A DNA stretch of 64,000 nt from DASYTH01 sp035942955 (lineage in GTDB: Bacteria > Actinomycetota > Actinomycetes > Mycobacteriales > Pseudonocardiaceae): assembly GCF_035942955.1 (NCBI RefSeq), contig NZ_DASZCQ010000228.1, forward strand, positions 37,346 through 101,345. The letters are read 5' to 3'. The notes under the pieces were generated by a model that worked only from the letters and a program-made list of their open reading frames with translations, was not told where the DNA came from and made no database searches. The number at the start of each line of letters is the position of its first letter. Within the stretch, counting starts at the first letter, position 1. Below, piece by piece: positions 43,537 through 51,815 of the stretch. The position numbers and the translations under genes are program-made.

Positions 43537-44850
43537 CTACTGCTTGGTCAGCTCCTCGAGCTTCTTCTGCAGATCGGAAAGCGCCTGATCGGCACTCTTC
43601 GTTCCGGTCAGCGCGGCGTAGGCGTTCTCCTGGATCGCCGCGGTGACGTCGCCGTACTTGACGGCCTTCGGCCGCGGCTTCGCGCCCTCGATCGAGGCCT
43701 TGAGCGTCGGCAGATACGGGAACTTCTGCACCAGCTCGCTGTCCTCGTACAGCTTGGTGCGGGTCGGGGCCTGCGACGTGGCCAGCAGGTTGGACCGCTG
43801 GTTGTCCTCGTTGGAGAAGTACTTGATGAAGTCCAGCGCGGTGGCCTTGTTCTTGGCGAAGGCGGAGATCGCGAAGTTGTGCCCGCCGAGGCTGGACGAG
43901 CCGGGGCCGTTCACGCCGGGCAGCGGCGCGACGTCGAACTTGCCGACCACCTGGGAGGAGCCGTCGGTCTTGTTGGCCAGCGCCCACTGGTACGGCCACT
44001 GCCGGTGGAACAGGAGCTGACCGGCCTGGAATGCCCGCCGACCCTCTTCCTCCTTGAAGGTGATGGCCTGCTGCGGGATCGCGCCGGTCTTGAAGCCCTG
44101 GACCAGGGTGTCCAGCCCGGTCTTGGCCTGCGAGCTGTTCACCGCGGGGGTGCCGTCCTCATTGACGATCGTTCCGCCGGCCGACTGCACGGCCTCGGCG
44201 AAGTTGACGGTCAGGCCCTCGTACTTCTCGAACTGGCCGGCGTAGCAGCCCATGTTCTCCGTGCCCGGCAGCCCGCGCACCTTCTGGCACGCGGCGATCA
44301 GCTCCGTCCACGTCTTCGGCGGCTGCAGGCCCGCCTGGTCCAGCAGGTCCTTGCGGTAGTACAGCAGCCCGCCGTCGCCGTAGACCGGCAGCGCGTAGAG
44401 CTTGTCGCGGTACTTCGCGGTGTCCACCGCCGGCTTGAGGTAGTTGTCCAGGTCGAACTGGTCCTGCGGCAGCTCCACGACCCAGCGGTTGGCGGCGAAC
44501 TCGGCCGTCCACACCACGTCAAGGTTGAGGACGGTGTACGCGTCGGACTTGATCTGGGCGTTCTGCACCATCTGCTGGCGCTGTCCGTCCGCGGACTCCG
44601 GCAGCTCGACGATCCGCACCTTCTCGGTCGGGTGATCGGTGTTCCACTTGTCGATGAGCTTCTGCATGTTGCCGGAGGTGTCCTTGCCGCTCACGAAGGT
44701 GATCTCGCCGCGACCCTCCAGCGCGGCCGGCTGACCACCTCCGCCGCCGCCCCCGCCTCCGGTGTTGCCGGAATCGCTTCCGCACGCCGCAAGCAGGGCC
44801 GCCGCGGCCAGCGCGACCGCGCCACGCAGGGCCCTTGCTCCAACCATCAT
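43537..44850 (-). CDS. Sugar-binding lipoprotein of the ABC importer
   Basis: This 437-residue protein has a lipoprotein signal with lipobox LLAACGS followed by a nine-glycine linker. The mature domain has SBP_bac_1 features: ITFVSGKDTSGNMQKLIDKW, DVVWTAEFAANRWVVELP, YALPVYGDGGLLYYRKDLLD, PKTWTELIAACQKV and FHRQWPYQWALA. It captures the sugar on the outer face of the membrane. I placed the start at ATG 44850 because AGGAG lies 9 bases before it; ATG 44859 directly abuts that element. It is the first gene after the LacI regulator in the same direction, with only ~30 bp between, so its promoter overlaps the end of lacI or it is co-transcribed. Confidence 0.92.
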   Translation of the reverse strand: MMVGARALRGAVALAAAALLAACGSDSGNTGGGGGGGGGQPAALEGRGEITFVSGKDTSGNMQKLIDKWNTDHPTEKVRIVELPESADGQRQQMVQNAQIKSDAYTVLNLDVVWTAEFAANRWVVELPQDQFDLDNYLKPAVDTAKYRDKLYALPVYGDGGLLYYRKDLLDQAGLQPPKTWTELIAACQKVRGLPGTENMGCYAGQFEKYEGLTVNFAEAVQSAGGTIVNEDGTPAVNSSQAKTGLDTLVQGFKTGAIPQQAITFKEEEGRRAFQAGQLLFHRQWPYQWALANKTDGSSQVVGKFDVAPLPGVNGPGSSSLGGHNFAISAFAKNKATALDFIKYFSNEDNQRSNLLATSQAPTRTKLYEDSELVQKFPYLPTLKASIEGAKPRPKAVKYGDVTAAIQENAYAALTGTKSADQALSDLQKKLEELTKQ

Positions 44851-44881
44851 GTTCCGCATCTCCTGTCCGATAACTTCTACT

Positions 44882-45922
44882 TCAACCCTGCGTTATATCA
44901 GCGCTCGCCCTGCTGACGATCATGGCTGGCAGCAGGACACCCTCGGGATCGCCGGCGGGAGCCTCCAGCAGCCGCAACGCGGTGGCCGCGATCTCGGCCA
45001 CCGGCTGCCGCACGCTCGTCAGCCCCGGCGAGACCGCCGAGGCCAGCGGTGTGTCGTCGAAACCGGTGACGGCGACGTCGATTCCCGGCCGGCCGCCCCG
45101 GTTCGTCACCGCACGCATCACACCGAGCGCGAACACGTCCGACAGAGCCATGATCGCCGTCGGCGGTTTCGCCCGGTCGAGCAGGACGTGGGCGGCCCGT
45201 TCGCCGTCCACGGCCGTGTCCCCGGCACACGACACCGACATCCCGCTGATCGGCAGGCCGAGACGCGCGCAGGCGTCACGCCATCCCCGCCGACGGTCCT
45301 CAGCGGCACCCAACCGACCACTCCTGCCGACGAACCCGATTCTGCGGTGCCCGCGGGCGTGCAGCCCGTCGACGAGCGCCGCACATGCCGCCGCACCGTC
45401 CACATCGACCCACGACCACGGTTCCCGGCCATCCCGGGGCCACGTCCGCCCAAAGGAGACGAACCGGATGTCCCGCTCGGCCAGCCACCGATGGCGAGGA
45501 TCATCCCGCTCCGAGTCGGACAGCACAAACGCATCCACGGCCTGTTGCGCCACCAGATCGGCGTATACCGGCATGCCCGACTTCCCGGGCGGGGCGGTGA
45601 ACAGCAGCACGTGGCGCCCGACGGTCTCCATCGCGGCGGACAGCGCGTGCAGGAAGGAGTCCATCATGGAATTCGCATAACCGATCGAGCGCTGCGGAAT
45701 GCAGTAGCCGATCAGTCCGGCGCTGCCGGTGCTCAGGCTGCGGGCGCTGCGGTTGGGCCGGTAGCGCAGCTCGTCGATCGCCTTGATGACCTTGGCCAGG
45801 GTCGACGGCTCGAGCCGGTGTGGCGCGTTGATGGCGTTGGATACGGTCTGCCGCGACACGGCCGCGTGCGCCGCCACCTGCCGCAGGGTCACCGCCCGAT
45901 GGCGGACCGACCGCTGAGTCAT
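44882..45922 (-). CDS. LacI-family transcriptional regulator of the sugar island
   Basis: This 346-residue protein has an N-terminal helix-turn-helix with the LacI hallmark (VTLRQVAAHAAVSRQTVSNA, then INAPHRLEPSTLAKVIKAID, LRYRPNRSARSL) and a periplasmic-binding-like sensor domain (RFVSFGRTWPR, GHRRIGFVGR, VTGFDDTPLA). It probably represses uptake and hydrolysis genes until a sugar binds. ATG 45922 has AGAGGAG 6 bases upstream. A perfect 16-bp palindrome at 45997-46012, between this gene and the divergent debranching-enzyme gene, is the probable operator and suggests autoregulation. Confidence 0.93.
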   Translation of the reverse strand: MTQRSVRHRAVTLRQVAAHAAVSRQTVSNAINAPHRLEPSTLAKVIKAIDELRYRPNRSARSLSTGSAGLIGYCIPQRSIGYANSMMDSFLHALSAAMETVGRHVLLFTAPPGKSGMPVYADLVAQQAVDAFVLSDSERDDPRHRWLAERDIRFVSFGRTWPRDGREPWSWVDVDGAAACAALVDGLHARGHRRIGFVGRSGRLGAAEDRRRGWRDACARLGLPISGMSVSCAGDTAVDGERAAHVLLDRAKPPTAIMALSDVFALGVMRAVTNRGGRPGIDVAVTGFDDTPLASAVSPGLTSVRQPVAEIAATALRLLEAPAGDPEGVLLPAMIVSRASADITQG

Positions 45923-45996
45923 CGTCGACTCCTCTGGCCCCTGCCCCTGTCCTCCCGTGTCGGCGCATGATCGCTCGGGTGGCACACTACGTGCCG

Positions 45997-46012
45997 GTTT
46001 GACCGGTCAAAC
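45997..46012. promoter_or_regulatory. Perfect palindrome, probable LacI-family operator
   Basis: GTTTGACCGGTCAAAC is a perfect 16-bp inverted repeat with a central CG, the symmetric form favoured by LacI-family repressors. It lies between the divergent lacI-type gene (starting 45922) and the debranching-enzyme gene (starting 46074), where binding could block both promoters. I did not find a second exact copy in front of the binding-protein gene. Confidence 0.75.
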
Positions 46013-46073
46013 GCTGGCCTAGGGTGTCCCACGCGCGCCCTAGTGTCAACCCCGCGACTCGAGGAGCCGCCCC

Positions 46074-47933
46074 GTGCCCGCGCTGCATGACCTGATCACC
46101 GTTCTGCACGCTCCCGATCTCGTACTGTCCGCATCGGACGGTCAGATCCGCTCCGGTGGATCCGACGGCTGGTACCGCCGCGATCGCCGGGCCCTTGCCC
46201 AGCTGGAGATCTCCGTGGCCGATGGCCGGGTGGTGCCGATCGGCATGTGGCGCAACGGAGCCTCGGCGGTCACCGTCCAGTCGATGATCGCCCCGGTCGC
46301 CGGGAACGACCCGTCGGTCACGATCGGCCGTCATCGTGCCCTTTCGCCGTCGGCGCTGACCGACCGGGTCGAGCTCACCAACTTCGGCACGTCCGCGGCA
46401 ACCCTGACGCTGCGAGCGCGCGTCAGCACCGACCTCGCCGGTATCGACGCGGTCAGGTCGATGCGGCTCACCCAGCCGGCCGCTCCACTCTTGCACGAGG
46501 ACAACGTGCGGTGGGAGGCCGACGACATCACCGTTTCGTTGCGATGCACGCCCGCGCCGTCGACCGCGTCGGTGGCCGGCGCCCGCGCCGAGCTGGCCTG
46601 GGAGGTCGAGCTGCCGCCAAGGAGCGCGTGGTCGCTGCTCCTCTCGGGGGCCTGCGATGACCGCCGGCACACCGGTTTCCTGCCGGCGCCGGCGGTGGCT
46701 CCACAATGGACGGTACCGCTGGTCCCCGGCGAGGTGCGGGCGCTGGTCGACGCCAACCTGGCCGACCTCGACGCGCTGCTGCTGGCCGACCCGGATGTGC
46801 CGCAGGACCGGTTCGTCGCCGCCGGAGCGCCCTGGTACCTGACGCTGTTCGGCCGGGACGCGCTGTGGACCGCCCGGATGCTGCTGGCTGTCGGCGGCGC
46901 CGAGCTGGCCGCCGGCACGCTGCGCATCCTGGCCCGCCGGCAGGGTGTCCGGCACGACCCCGAGTCCGAGGAGGCGCCGGGCAAGATCCTGCACGAGGCC
47001 CGCCCGGCCCCGCAGCGCACGCCGGAGCTGACCCTGCCCGCGACGTACTACGGCACGATCGACGCCACCGCGCTGTGGGTGTGCCTGCTGCACGACGCCT
47101 GGCGCGCCGGGATGCCCACCGACGAGGTCGCGGCCCTGCTGCCGAACCTGGTGGCGGCCATGGAATGGATCACCGGCCCGGACGCCGACCCGGACGGCGA
47201 CGGCCTGCTCGAGTACGCCGGCTCGACCTCCGGCGGCCTGGCCAACCAGGGCTGGAAGGACTCCGCCGACGCGATCCGGCACCTCGACGGCCGCTTCGCG
47301 CAGCCCCCGGTCGCGCTGTGCGAGGTACAGGGCTACGCCTACGCCGCCGCGGCCGGCGCGGCCAGCCTCGCCGGGGCGTTCGGCCTGGCCGAGGGCTCGG
47401 CCTGGCTGGACTGGGCGCAGCGGCTACGCGACCGCTTCCACGCCGCCTTCTGGCTGCGCGACGAGGTCGGGCCGTACCCCGCGATCGCCCTGGACGCGGC
47501 CAAGACGCCGGTCTCCGGCGCCACCTCCAACATGGGCCATCTGCTCGGCACCGGCCTGCTGTCCACCGAGCAGGCCCGGTCCGTCGCCGAGCGGCTCGCC
47601 GCCCCCGACCTGACCACGCCCTACGGCCTGCGCACGATGACCACGACGCACGCCGCCTACAACCCGATCAGCTACCACTGCGGCAGCGTCTGGCCGCACG
47701 ACACCGCCATCGCGATCATGGGCCTGGCCACCGAGGGCCACCACGACCTGGCCGGCACCCTGTCCGAAGCCCTCCTCCGGGCCGCGCAATACTTCGACGC
47801 CCGCCCGCCGGAGCTCTACGGCGTCCTCGACGACGGCCCGCCCGTGCACTACCCCTCCGCCTGCCGCCCCCAAGCCTGGGCCGCCGCCGCCATCATCGTG
47901 GCGGCACTGCATGCACGCCGAGCAGGCCCGTGA
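46074..47933 (+). CDS. Cytoplasmic glycogen-debranching-type glucosidase
   Basis: This 619-residue protein has no signal peptide. Residues about 10-200 match the debranching-enzyme N-terminal beta domain (SDGWYRRDRRALAQLEI, TDRVELTNFG, VELPPRSAWSL). Residues about 270-610 are an alpha/alpha barrel of the amylo-alpha-1,6-glucosidase type (GAPWYLTLFGRDALWTARML, ATYYGTIDATALWVCLLHDA, ADPDGDGLLEYAGSTSGGL, GWKDSADAIRH, YHCGSVWPHDTAIAIMGL). It should hydrolyse imported oligosaccharides inside the cell. GTG 46074 has GAGGAG 7 bases upstream. It is divergent from lacI with the palindrome between, so it belongs to the same regulon. Confidence 0.88.
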   Translation: MPALHDLITVLHAPDLVLSASDGQIRSGGSDGWYRRDRRALAQLEISVADGRVVPIGMWRNGASAVTVQSMIAPVAGNDPSVTIGRHRALSPSALTDRVELTNFGTSAATLTLRARVSTDLAGIDAVRSMRLTQPAAPLLHEDNVRWEADDITVSLRCTPAPSTASVAGARAELAWEVELPPRSAWSLLLSGACDDRRHTGFLPAPAVAPQWTVPLVPGEVRALVDANLADLDALLLADPDVPQDRFVAAGAPWYLTLFGRDALWTARMLLAVGGAELAAGTLRILARRQGVRHDPESEEAPGKILHEARPAPQRTPELTLPATYYGTIDATALWVCLLHDAWRAGMPTDEVAALLPNLVAAMEWITGPDADPDGDGLLEYAGSTSGGLANQGWKDSADAIRHLDGRFAQPPVALCEVQGYAYAAAAGAASLAGAFGLAEGSAWLDWAQRLRDRFHAAFWLRDEVGPYPAIALDAAKTPVSGATSNMGHLLGTGLLSTEQARSVAERLAAPDLTTPYGLRTMTTTHAAYNPISYHCGSVWPHDTAIAIMGLATEGHHDLAGTLSEALLRAAQYFDARPPELYGVLDDGPPVHYPSACRPQAWAAAAIIVAALHARRAGP

Positions 47934-48186
47934 GATACGGAGTCGGCCGCTCAGATTCCACGGCCTGGTAACCACCAGGATCAAAGCGCGGAAACGACTG
48001 CCGCGCAGCGCCCGCGGCGCGGCAGTAGTCCGCCACGGCGATCTTGTGCTGCACCCGGTCCTCACCACCGCCGACCTCTCGCGAAAACCGCGGCCATGCG
48101 GACCGCATCTCCACCAGATCGTGCGGCCGTCTCCGTACCCGCGTCCGGGCTGCCGTCGCGATCAACGTGGCGGGGCTACACCTCAC
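47893..48186 (-). CDS. Uncertain short coding remnant
   Basis: This is an open frame of 97 codons (GTG 48186, or ATG 48105 for a 70-residue form beginning MRSAWPRFSREVGGGEDRVQ). Codon third positions are mostly G/C in its middle part. It contains HKIAVADYCRAAG and FDPGGYQAVESERPTPYLTG, which look protein-like, but I recognise no family. Its end overlaps the end of the debranching-enzyme gene on the other strand by 41 bp. It could be a small real gene, a decayed fragment, or chance. Confidence 0.3.
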   Translation of the reverse strand: MRCSPATLIATAARTRVRRRPHDLVEMRSAWPRFSREVGGGEDRVQHKIAVADYCRAAGAARQSFPRFDPGGYQAVESERPTPYLTGLLGVHAVPPR

Positions 48187-48205
48187 GTGAGCCGGGGAAG
48201 CCGCG

Positions 48206-49144
48206 TCACGTTGCTTCCCGGCGCGCGGCCAGGGTGGCTAGGCGGGCGGGGGTGGGCCAGCGGACGTCGGTGACCCAGCCGAGCTTCTCGAACACCCAGA
48301 TGAGCCGGGCGGAGATGTCGATCTGTCCCCGCTTGACGCCGTGCCGGGCGCAGGTGGGGTCGGCGTGGTGCAGGTTGTGCCAGGACTCGCCCATGCTGAG
48401 GATGGCGAGCGGCCAGAAGTTGGCCGAGTGGTCGCGGGCCGCGAACGGGCGGCTGCCGATCATGTGGCAGATGGAGTTGACCGACCATGTCACGTGGTGC
48501 AGGAAGGATACGCGGACCAGGCCGGCCCAGAAGAACGCGGTGATCGCGCCCCACACCGACCAGGTGATCAGGCCGCCGAGGACGGCCGGGGCGGCCATGG
48601 TGACCGCCGTCCACAGGCCGAACTGGCGGTGCACCCGCCGGATGTCGTTGTCGGCGAGCAGGTCCGGGGCGAACCGCTCCTGGTTGGTGAGCCGGCGGTC
48701 GAAGATCCATCCCATGTGGGCGTGCCAGAATCCCCTGGCGAGTGCCAGCGGAGAGGTGCCGAACGCCCACGGCGAATGCGGGTCGCCGTCGCGGTCGGAG
48801 AACGCGTGGTGGCGCCGGTGGTCGGCCACCCAGTGCAGGATCGGCCCCTGCAGCGCCATGCTGCCCGCGATGGCCAGGGCGATCCGCATGCTCCGCGGGG
48901 CCTTGAACGCCCGGTGGGTGAAGTACCGGTGGAAGCCCACCGTGATGCCGAGGCTGGTGCCGGTGTAGAACGCCGCGGCGAGCCCGAGGTCGATCCAGCC
49001 GACCCCCCACCCCCAGGTCAGCGGGATCGCCGCGATCAGCGCGAGGAACGGTCCCATGATGAACAGGTAGGTGCCGACCTGAGCGGCGACCGTGCGCTGC
49101 GCACCGTGCAGGGGCTTCGGGCCCGAGGCCATGAGCGCGGTCAT
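48206..49144 (-). CDS. Membrane acyl-CoA/fatty-acid desaturase (delta-9 type)
   Basis: This 312-residue integral membrane protein has the three histidine boxes of the desaturase family: HRYFTH, HRRHH (in WVADHRRHHAFSD) and HNLHH (in GESWHNLHHADP). These ligate the di-iron centre that inserts a double bond into an acyl chain. It has four or more membrane helices (LALIAAIPLTWGWGVGWIDL among them). Length and order match stearoyl-CoA desaturase-like bacterial enzymes. ATG 49144 is chosen; GTG 49153 and ATG 49132 are alternatives. It is monocistronic in appearance, and the redox partner is not in the window. Confidence 0.93.
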   Translation of the reverse strand: MTALMASGPKPLHGAQRTVAAQVGTYLFIMGPFLALIAAIPLTWGWGVGWIDLGLAAAFYTGTSLGITVGFHRYFTHRAFKAPRSMRIALAIAGSMALQGPILHWVADHRRHHAFSDRDGDPHSPWAFGTSPLALARGFWHAHMGWIFDRRLTNQERFAPDLLADNDIRRVHRQFGLWTAVTMAAPAVLGGLITWSVWGAITAFFWAGLVRVSFLHHVTWSVNSICHMIGSRPFAARDHSANFWPLAILSMGESWHNLHHADPTCARHGVKRGQIDISARLIWVFEKLGWVTDVRWPTPARLATLAARREAT

Positions 49145-49201
49145 GAGCGCCACGGAATCGCGTCAGTGCGCACGGCACCGAACAATCGGGCGAACCGCCC
49201 A

Positions 49202-50020
49202 TCAAGGATGTGTGAACTTCCCATCCGCAGAGTCTGCCGTGCCGGGGTCGGCCGGGGGAAGCTCCGCCAGCGCTTCGGTGATCTTCGCGGCGTAACTGGA
49301 CAGCTGCGTGTAGATCCCCGGGTACTTCGGCCGGGCGCACCCCTGGCCCCAGCTCACGATGCCGACCTGCAGGTGCGTGCCGTCCTCGAGGGTGGTCACC
49401 ATCGGCCCACCCGAGTCGCCCTGGCAGGTGTCCACTCCCCCGGCCTCGAACAGGCCGGCGCAGATCATCGCGTCGTCGGCGAAGTTGACTCCGCTGGCCC
49501 GGTACGCCGTGCCGCAGATGTCGTCCGCCACGATCGGCACCCGCGCCTTGAGCAGCCAGCGCTGCTGGTAGCCGCCCTCCCGGTCGGCGCCCCAGCCCAT
49601 CACCGTGACCGTGCCGGTGTCGTGCCGCGGGGTGTCGGTGATCGGCAGCAGCGGTTGCTCGACCGCCTTGTCCAGCCGGATCAGCGCCCAGTCGCTGCCC
49701 TGGTCGTAGTTGACGTACTCGGGCGGGCGGTAGACGTGGGTCGAGCGCACCTTGACGGCGTCGGCGTCGGCCAGGTCGATCGTGCCGATGGTCGCGGTGA
49801 TCGAGGTGTTCTGGCCGGTCCGGCCGGCGCAGTGCGCGGCGGTGAGCACGACGTCCGGTGCGATCAGCGATCCGCCGCAGCCCATGGACAGGCGGACCAT
49901 CCAGGGAAACTCGCCGGGCGCCGCGCGCTCGCCGCCCACGACGTCCGGGCCGGCGGCGGCCGGGGTGGCGGTGGTCAGCGCGGCGGCGAGCGCGACGAGC
50001 ATGGTGAGGCAACGGCGCAT
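49202..50020 (-). CDS. Secreted trypsin-like serine protease (S1)
   Basis: This 272-residue protein has a signal peptide (MRRCLTMLVALAAALTTATP) and a short propeptide before VVGGERAAPGEFPWMVRL, the usual trypsin N-terminus. The catalytic triad is visible: His in LTAAHCAG, Asp in GSDWALIRL and Ser in CQGDSGGPMV. There are three probable disulphide pairs. The specificity pocket region (DTCQGDSGGP with Asp six before Ser) fits cleavage after Arg/Lys. The tail is Pro/Ala/Asp-rich. It is extracellular. Confidence 0.95.
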   Translation of the reverse strand: MRRCLTMLVALAAALTTATPAAAGPDVVGGERAAPGEFPWMVRLSMGCGGSLIAPDVVLTAAHCAGRTGQNTSITATIGTIDLADADAVKVRSTHVYRPPEYVNYDQGSDWALIRLDKAVEQPLLPITDTPRHDTGTVTVMGWGADREGGYQQRWLLKARVPIVADDICGTAYRASGVNFADDAMICAGLFEAGGVDTCQGDSGGPMVTTLEDGTHLQVGIVSWGQGCARPKYPGIYTQLSSYAAKITEALAELPPADPGTADSADGKFTHP

Positions 50021-50147
50021 GGCGAAATCGTGTCCTGTGTGGAGGGTTGGGTCCGGTCACGACCTTACGTGCGGTCGTCCATTCTCGATTCGTCTATTGA
50101 AGACGACGCGGGCTGATCTCGCGTCCCACGTTCGGGTGGTGCTCGGA

Positions 50148-51140
50148 TTACGGAACGTCAAATGTGGCGATGGAGCGTTCCTCGAGGCTGCCGAGGTAGA
50201 CCTTGCCGTCCCGCTCGCGGACGCCCGTGACCATGTGGAAATCCTCGTGGGTGCCGTAGAACTCGTGCACGAGCGCACCGGTGGCGCCGTCCATGGCGCG
50301 GACCCAGACCGTGCGCTTCCCCTTGGGGTGCAACCGTTCCGGCAGGGCCCACAGGGCCTTGCGAATGCCCGGCGGCCTCGGCAGCAACTCGTCGAGCAGC
50401 CGGTCGCGCGGGGTGGCAAGGGCGATCCAGATCAGGCCGTCCGAGCCGGTCGACAGGTTGTCCGGGAAGCCGGGGAGATTGTCGGCGAGCGTCTCGGAAG
50501 CGCCCGGCTTGTCACCGGTGAGCCAGACCTTGTCCAGCCGGTACGCGCCGGTCTGCGCGACGACCACATAGGACTCGTCGGCCGCCAGCGCGACGCCGTT
50601 GGCGAAGTGCAGGCCGTCCAGCACGGTCTCGACGGCGCCGCCGGGGTCGCGGCGCAGCAGCCGGCCGGTGCCGGAGTGCTCGAGGAGGTCGGCCTTGTAG
50701 TGGTCGAGATCGAACCGGCTGGTGGAGTCGGTGAAGTAGATCGTGCCGTCGGCCTTGACGGCGGCGTTGTTGCACACCCGCAGCTCCGGACCGCGGCCGA
50801 CGAGCACCTCGACCTCGCCGCTGGTCCGGTCGACCAGCAGCAGGCCCTTCCTGGCGTCGCAGACCAGCAGCCGGCCGTCCGGATGCAGCTCGATGCCCAG
50901 CGGCCGGCCACCGGTGTCGGCGATGGTGTCCAGGCGCCGGCCGTCCGGGGTCAGCCGGAGGATGCGGCCGTCGCGCACCCCGGTGAACACGTGGCCCTTG
51001 TCGTCGACCACCACGTCCTCCGTGCCGTGGCCGTTGACGCTGAGCACGGTCAGCCTCGGCAGGCTGGGCCGGGTCGGGCGGGACCGCGGGTCGAGTCTCG
51101 GCGGCTGCCACACCCTCGGTTCGATGCTGGGTCGACGCAT
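50148..51140 (-). CDS. SMP-30/strictosidine-synthase-like six-bladed propeller, probable lactonase
   Basis: This 330-residue protein has no signal peptide. Repeated blade patterns (GTEDVVVDDKGHVFTGVRDG, GIELHPDGRLLVCDARKGLL, LRVCNNAAVKADGTIYFTDS, HFANGVALAADESYVVVAQT, DNLSTGSDGLIWIALATPRD) match the strictosidine synthase/APMAP and SMP-30 group. Most members of this group outside plants are lactonases or other ester hydrolases using a Ca ion; Asn and Asp at blade centres are present. It is the last gene of the leftward operon that starts at 54888, 18 bp after the phosphatase gene. In that context a lactone substrate is plausible (inference). Confidence 0.82.
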   Translation of the reverse strand: MRRPSIEPRVWQPPRLDPRSRPTRPSLPRLTVLSVNGHGTEDVVVDDKGHVFTGVRDGRILRLTPDGRRLDTIADTGGRPLGIELHPDGRLLVCDARKGLLLVDRTSGEVEVLVGRGPELRVCNNAAVKADGTIYFTDSTSRFDLDHYKADLLEHSGTGRLLRRDPGGAVETVLDGLHFANGVALAADESYVVVAQTGAYRLDKVWLTGDKPGASETLADNLPGFPDNLSTGSDGLIWIALATPRDRLLDELLPRPPGIRKALWALPERLHPKGKRTVWVRAMDGATGALVHEFYGTHEDFHMVTGVRERDGKVYLGSLEERSIATFDVP

Positions 51141-51158
51141 GAGCCCATCCCTACCCTT

Positions 51159-51815
51159 TCACCGGTAGCTCAGCAACTCCCGGTGCGGGCCCTCGAAGTG
51201 GCCGTGCTCGTTGAGCGAGATCAGCGAGGTGCCGGACCGGCCGTGCACCAGCTTGGTCAGGCTCGCGTTCACCATAGTGCGGTTGAGCGCGAGGAACCCG
51301 TCCGGCCGCAGGTCGAGCAGCCGGGCGCAGATCGCGGAGATCACCCCGCCGGAGGTGAACACCAGGCCGGCGCCGCCCTTGCCCAGGTGCACGAACACCT
51401 CGTCCAGCGCGGCGCACGCGCCGTCCTGGAAGTCCGGCCAGCTGGTCTCCGGCTCGCCCATCCAGGCCAGCAGCGCCGCGTCCAGCAGCCGCTGAAAGTC
51501 CTGTGCTTTCCCGCCCCCGCCGGACGGTATCTCCTCCGGCGGCAGGGACCGTTGCACCAGCGTGAGGTGATCGTACTCGTTCCACCGCGGATCCTCGTCG
51601 ATCGGCAGATCCACCTCCGCCACGGGCAGGCAGGCGGCGGCCGTGGCACGGTGCCGGCGCAGCGTGCCCGACCACACCCGGTCCACCCGGACCTCCCGGC
51701 GGCGCAGCTCCTCCCCCAGCACCTTGGACTGCTGCTCTCCCACCTCGGACAGCACGTCGTAGTCGGCCGCGCCGAACGAGGCCTGCCCGTGCCGGATCAG
51801 GTAGACGGTGGGCAT
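51159..51815 (-). CDS. Histidine phosphatase family protein
   Basis: This 218-residue protein has the RHG motif at its N-terminus (VYLIRHGQASFGAADYDVLS), whose His becomes phosphorylated, plus the second Arg (SGTLRRHRATA) and a degenerate second His region (VFTSGGVISAI, where many members read SHG or THG). The missing His may reduce activity or move the role to another residue. Members remove phosphate from small molecules or proteins. Its start directly abuts the stop of the phosphotransferase gene, so the two should be made together. Its partner kinase makes a phosphorylated acyl intermediate in related systems. Confidence 0.85.
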   Translation of the reverse strand: MPTVYLIRHGQASFGAADYDVLSEVGEQQSKVLGEELRRREVRVDRVWSGTLRRHRATAAACLPVAEVDLPIDEDPRWNEYDHLTLVQRSLPPEEIPSGGGGKAQDFQRLLDAALLAWMGEPETSWPDFQDGACAALDEVFVHLGKGGAGLVFTSGGVISAICARLLDLRPDGFLALNRTMVNASLTKLVHGRSGTSLISLNEHGHFEGPHRELLSYR

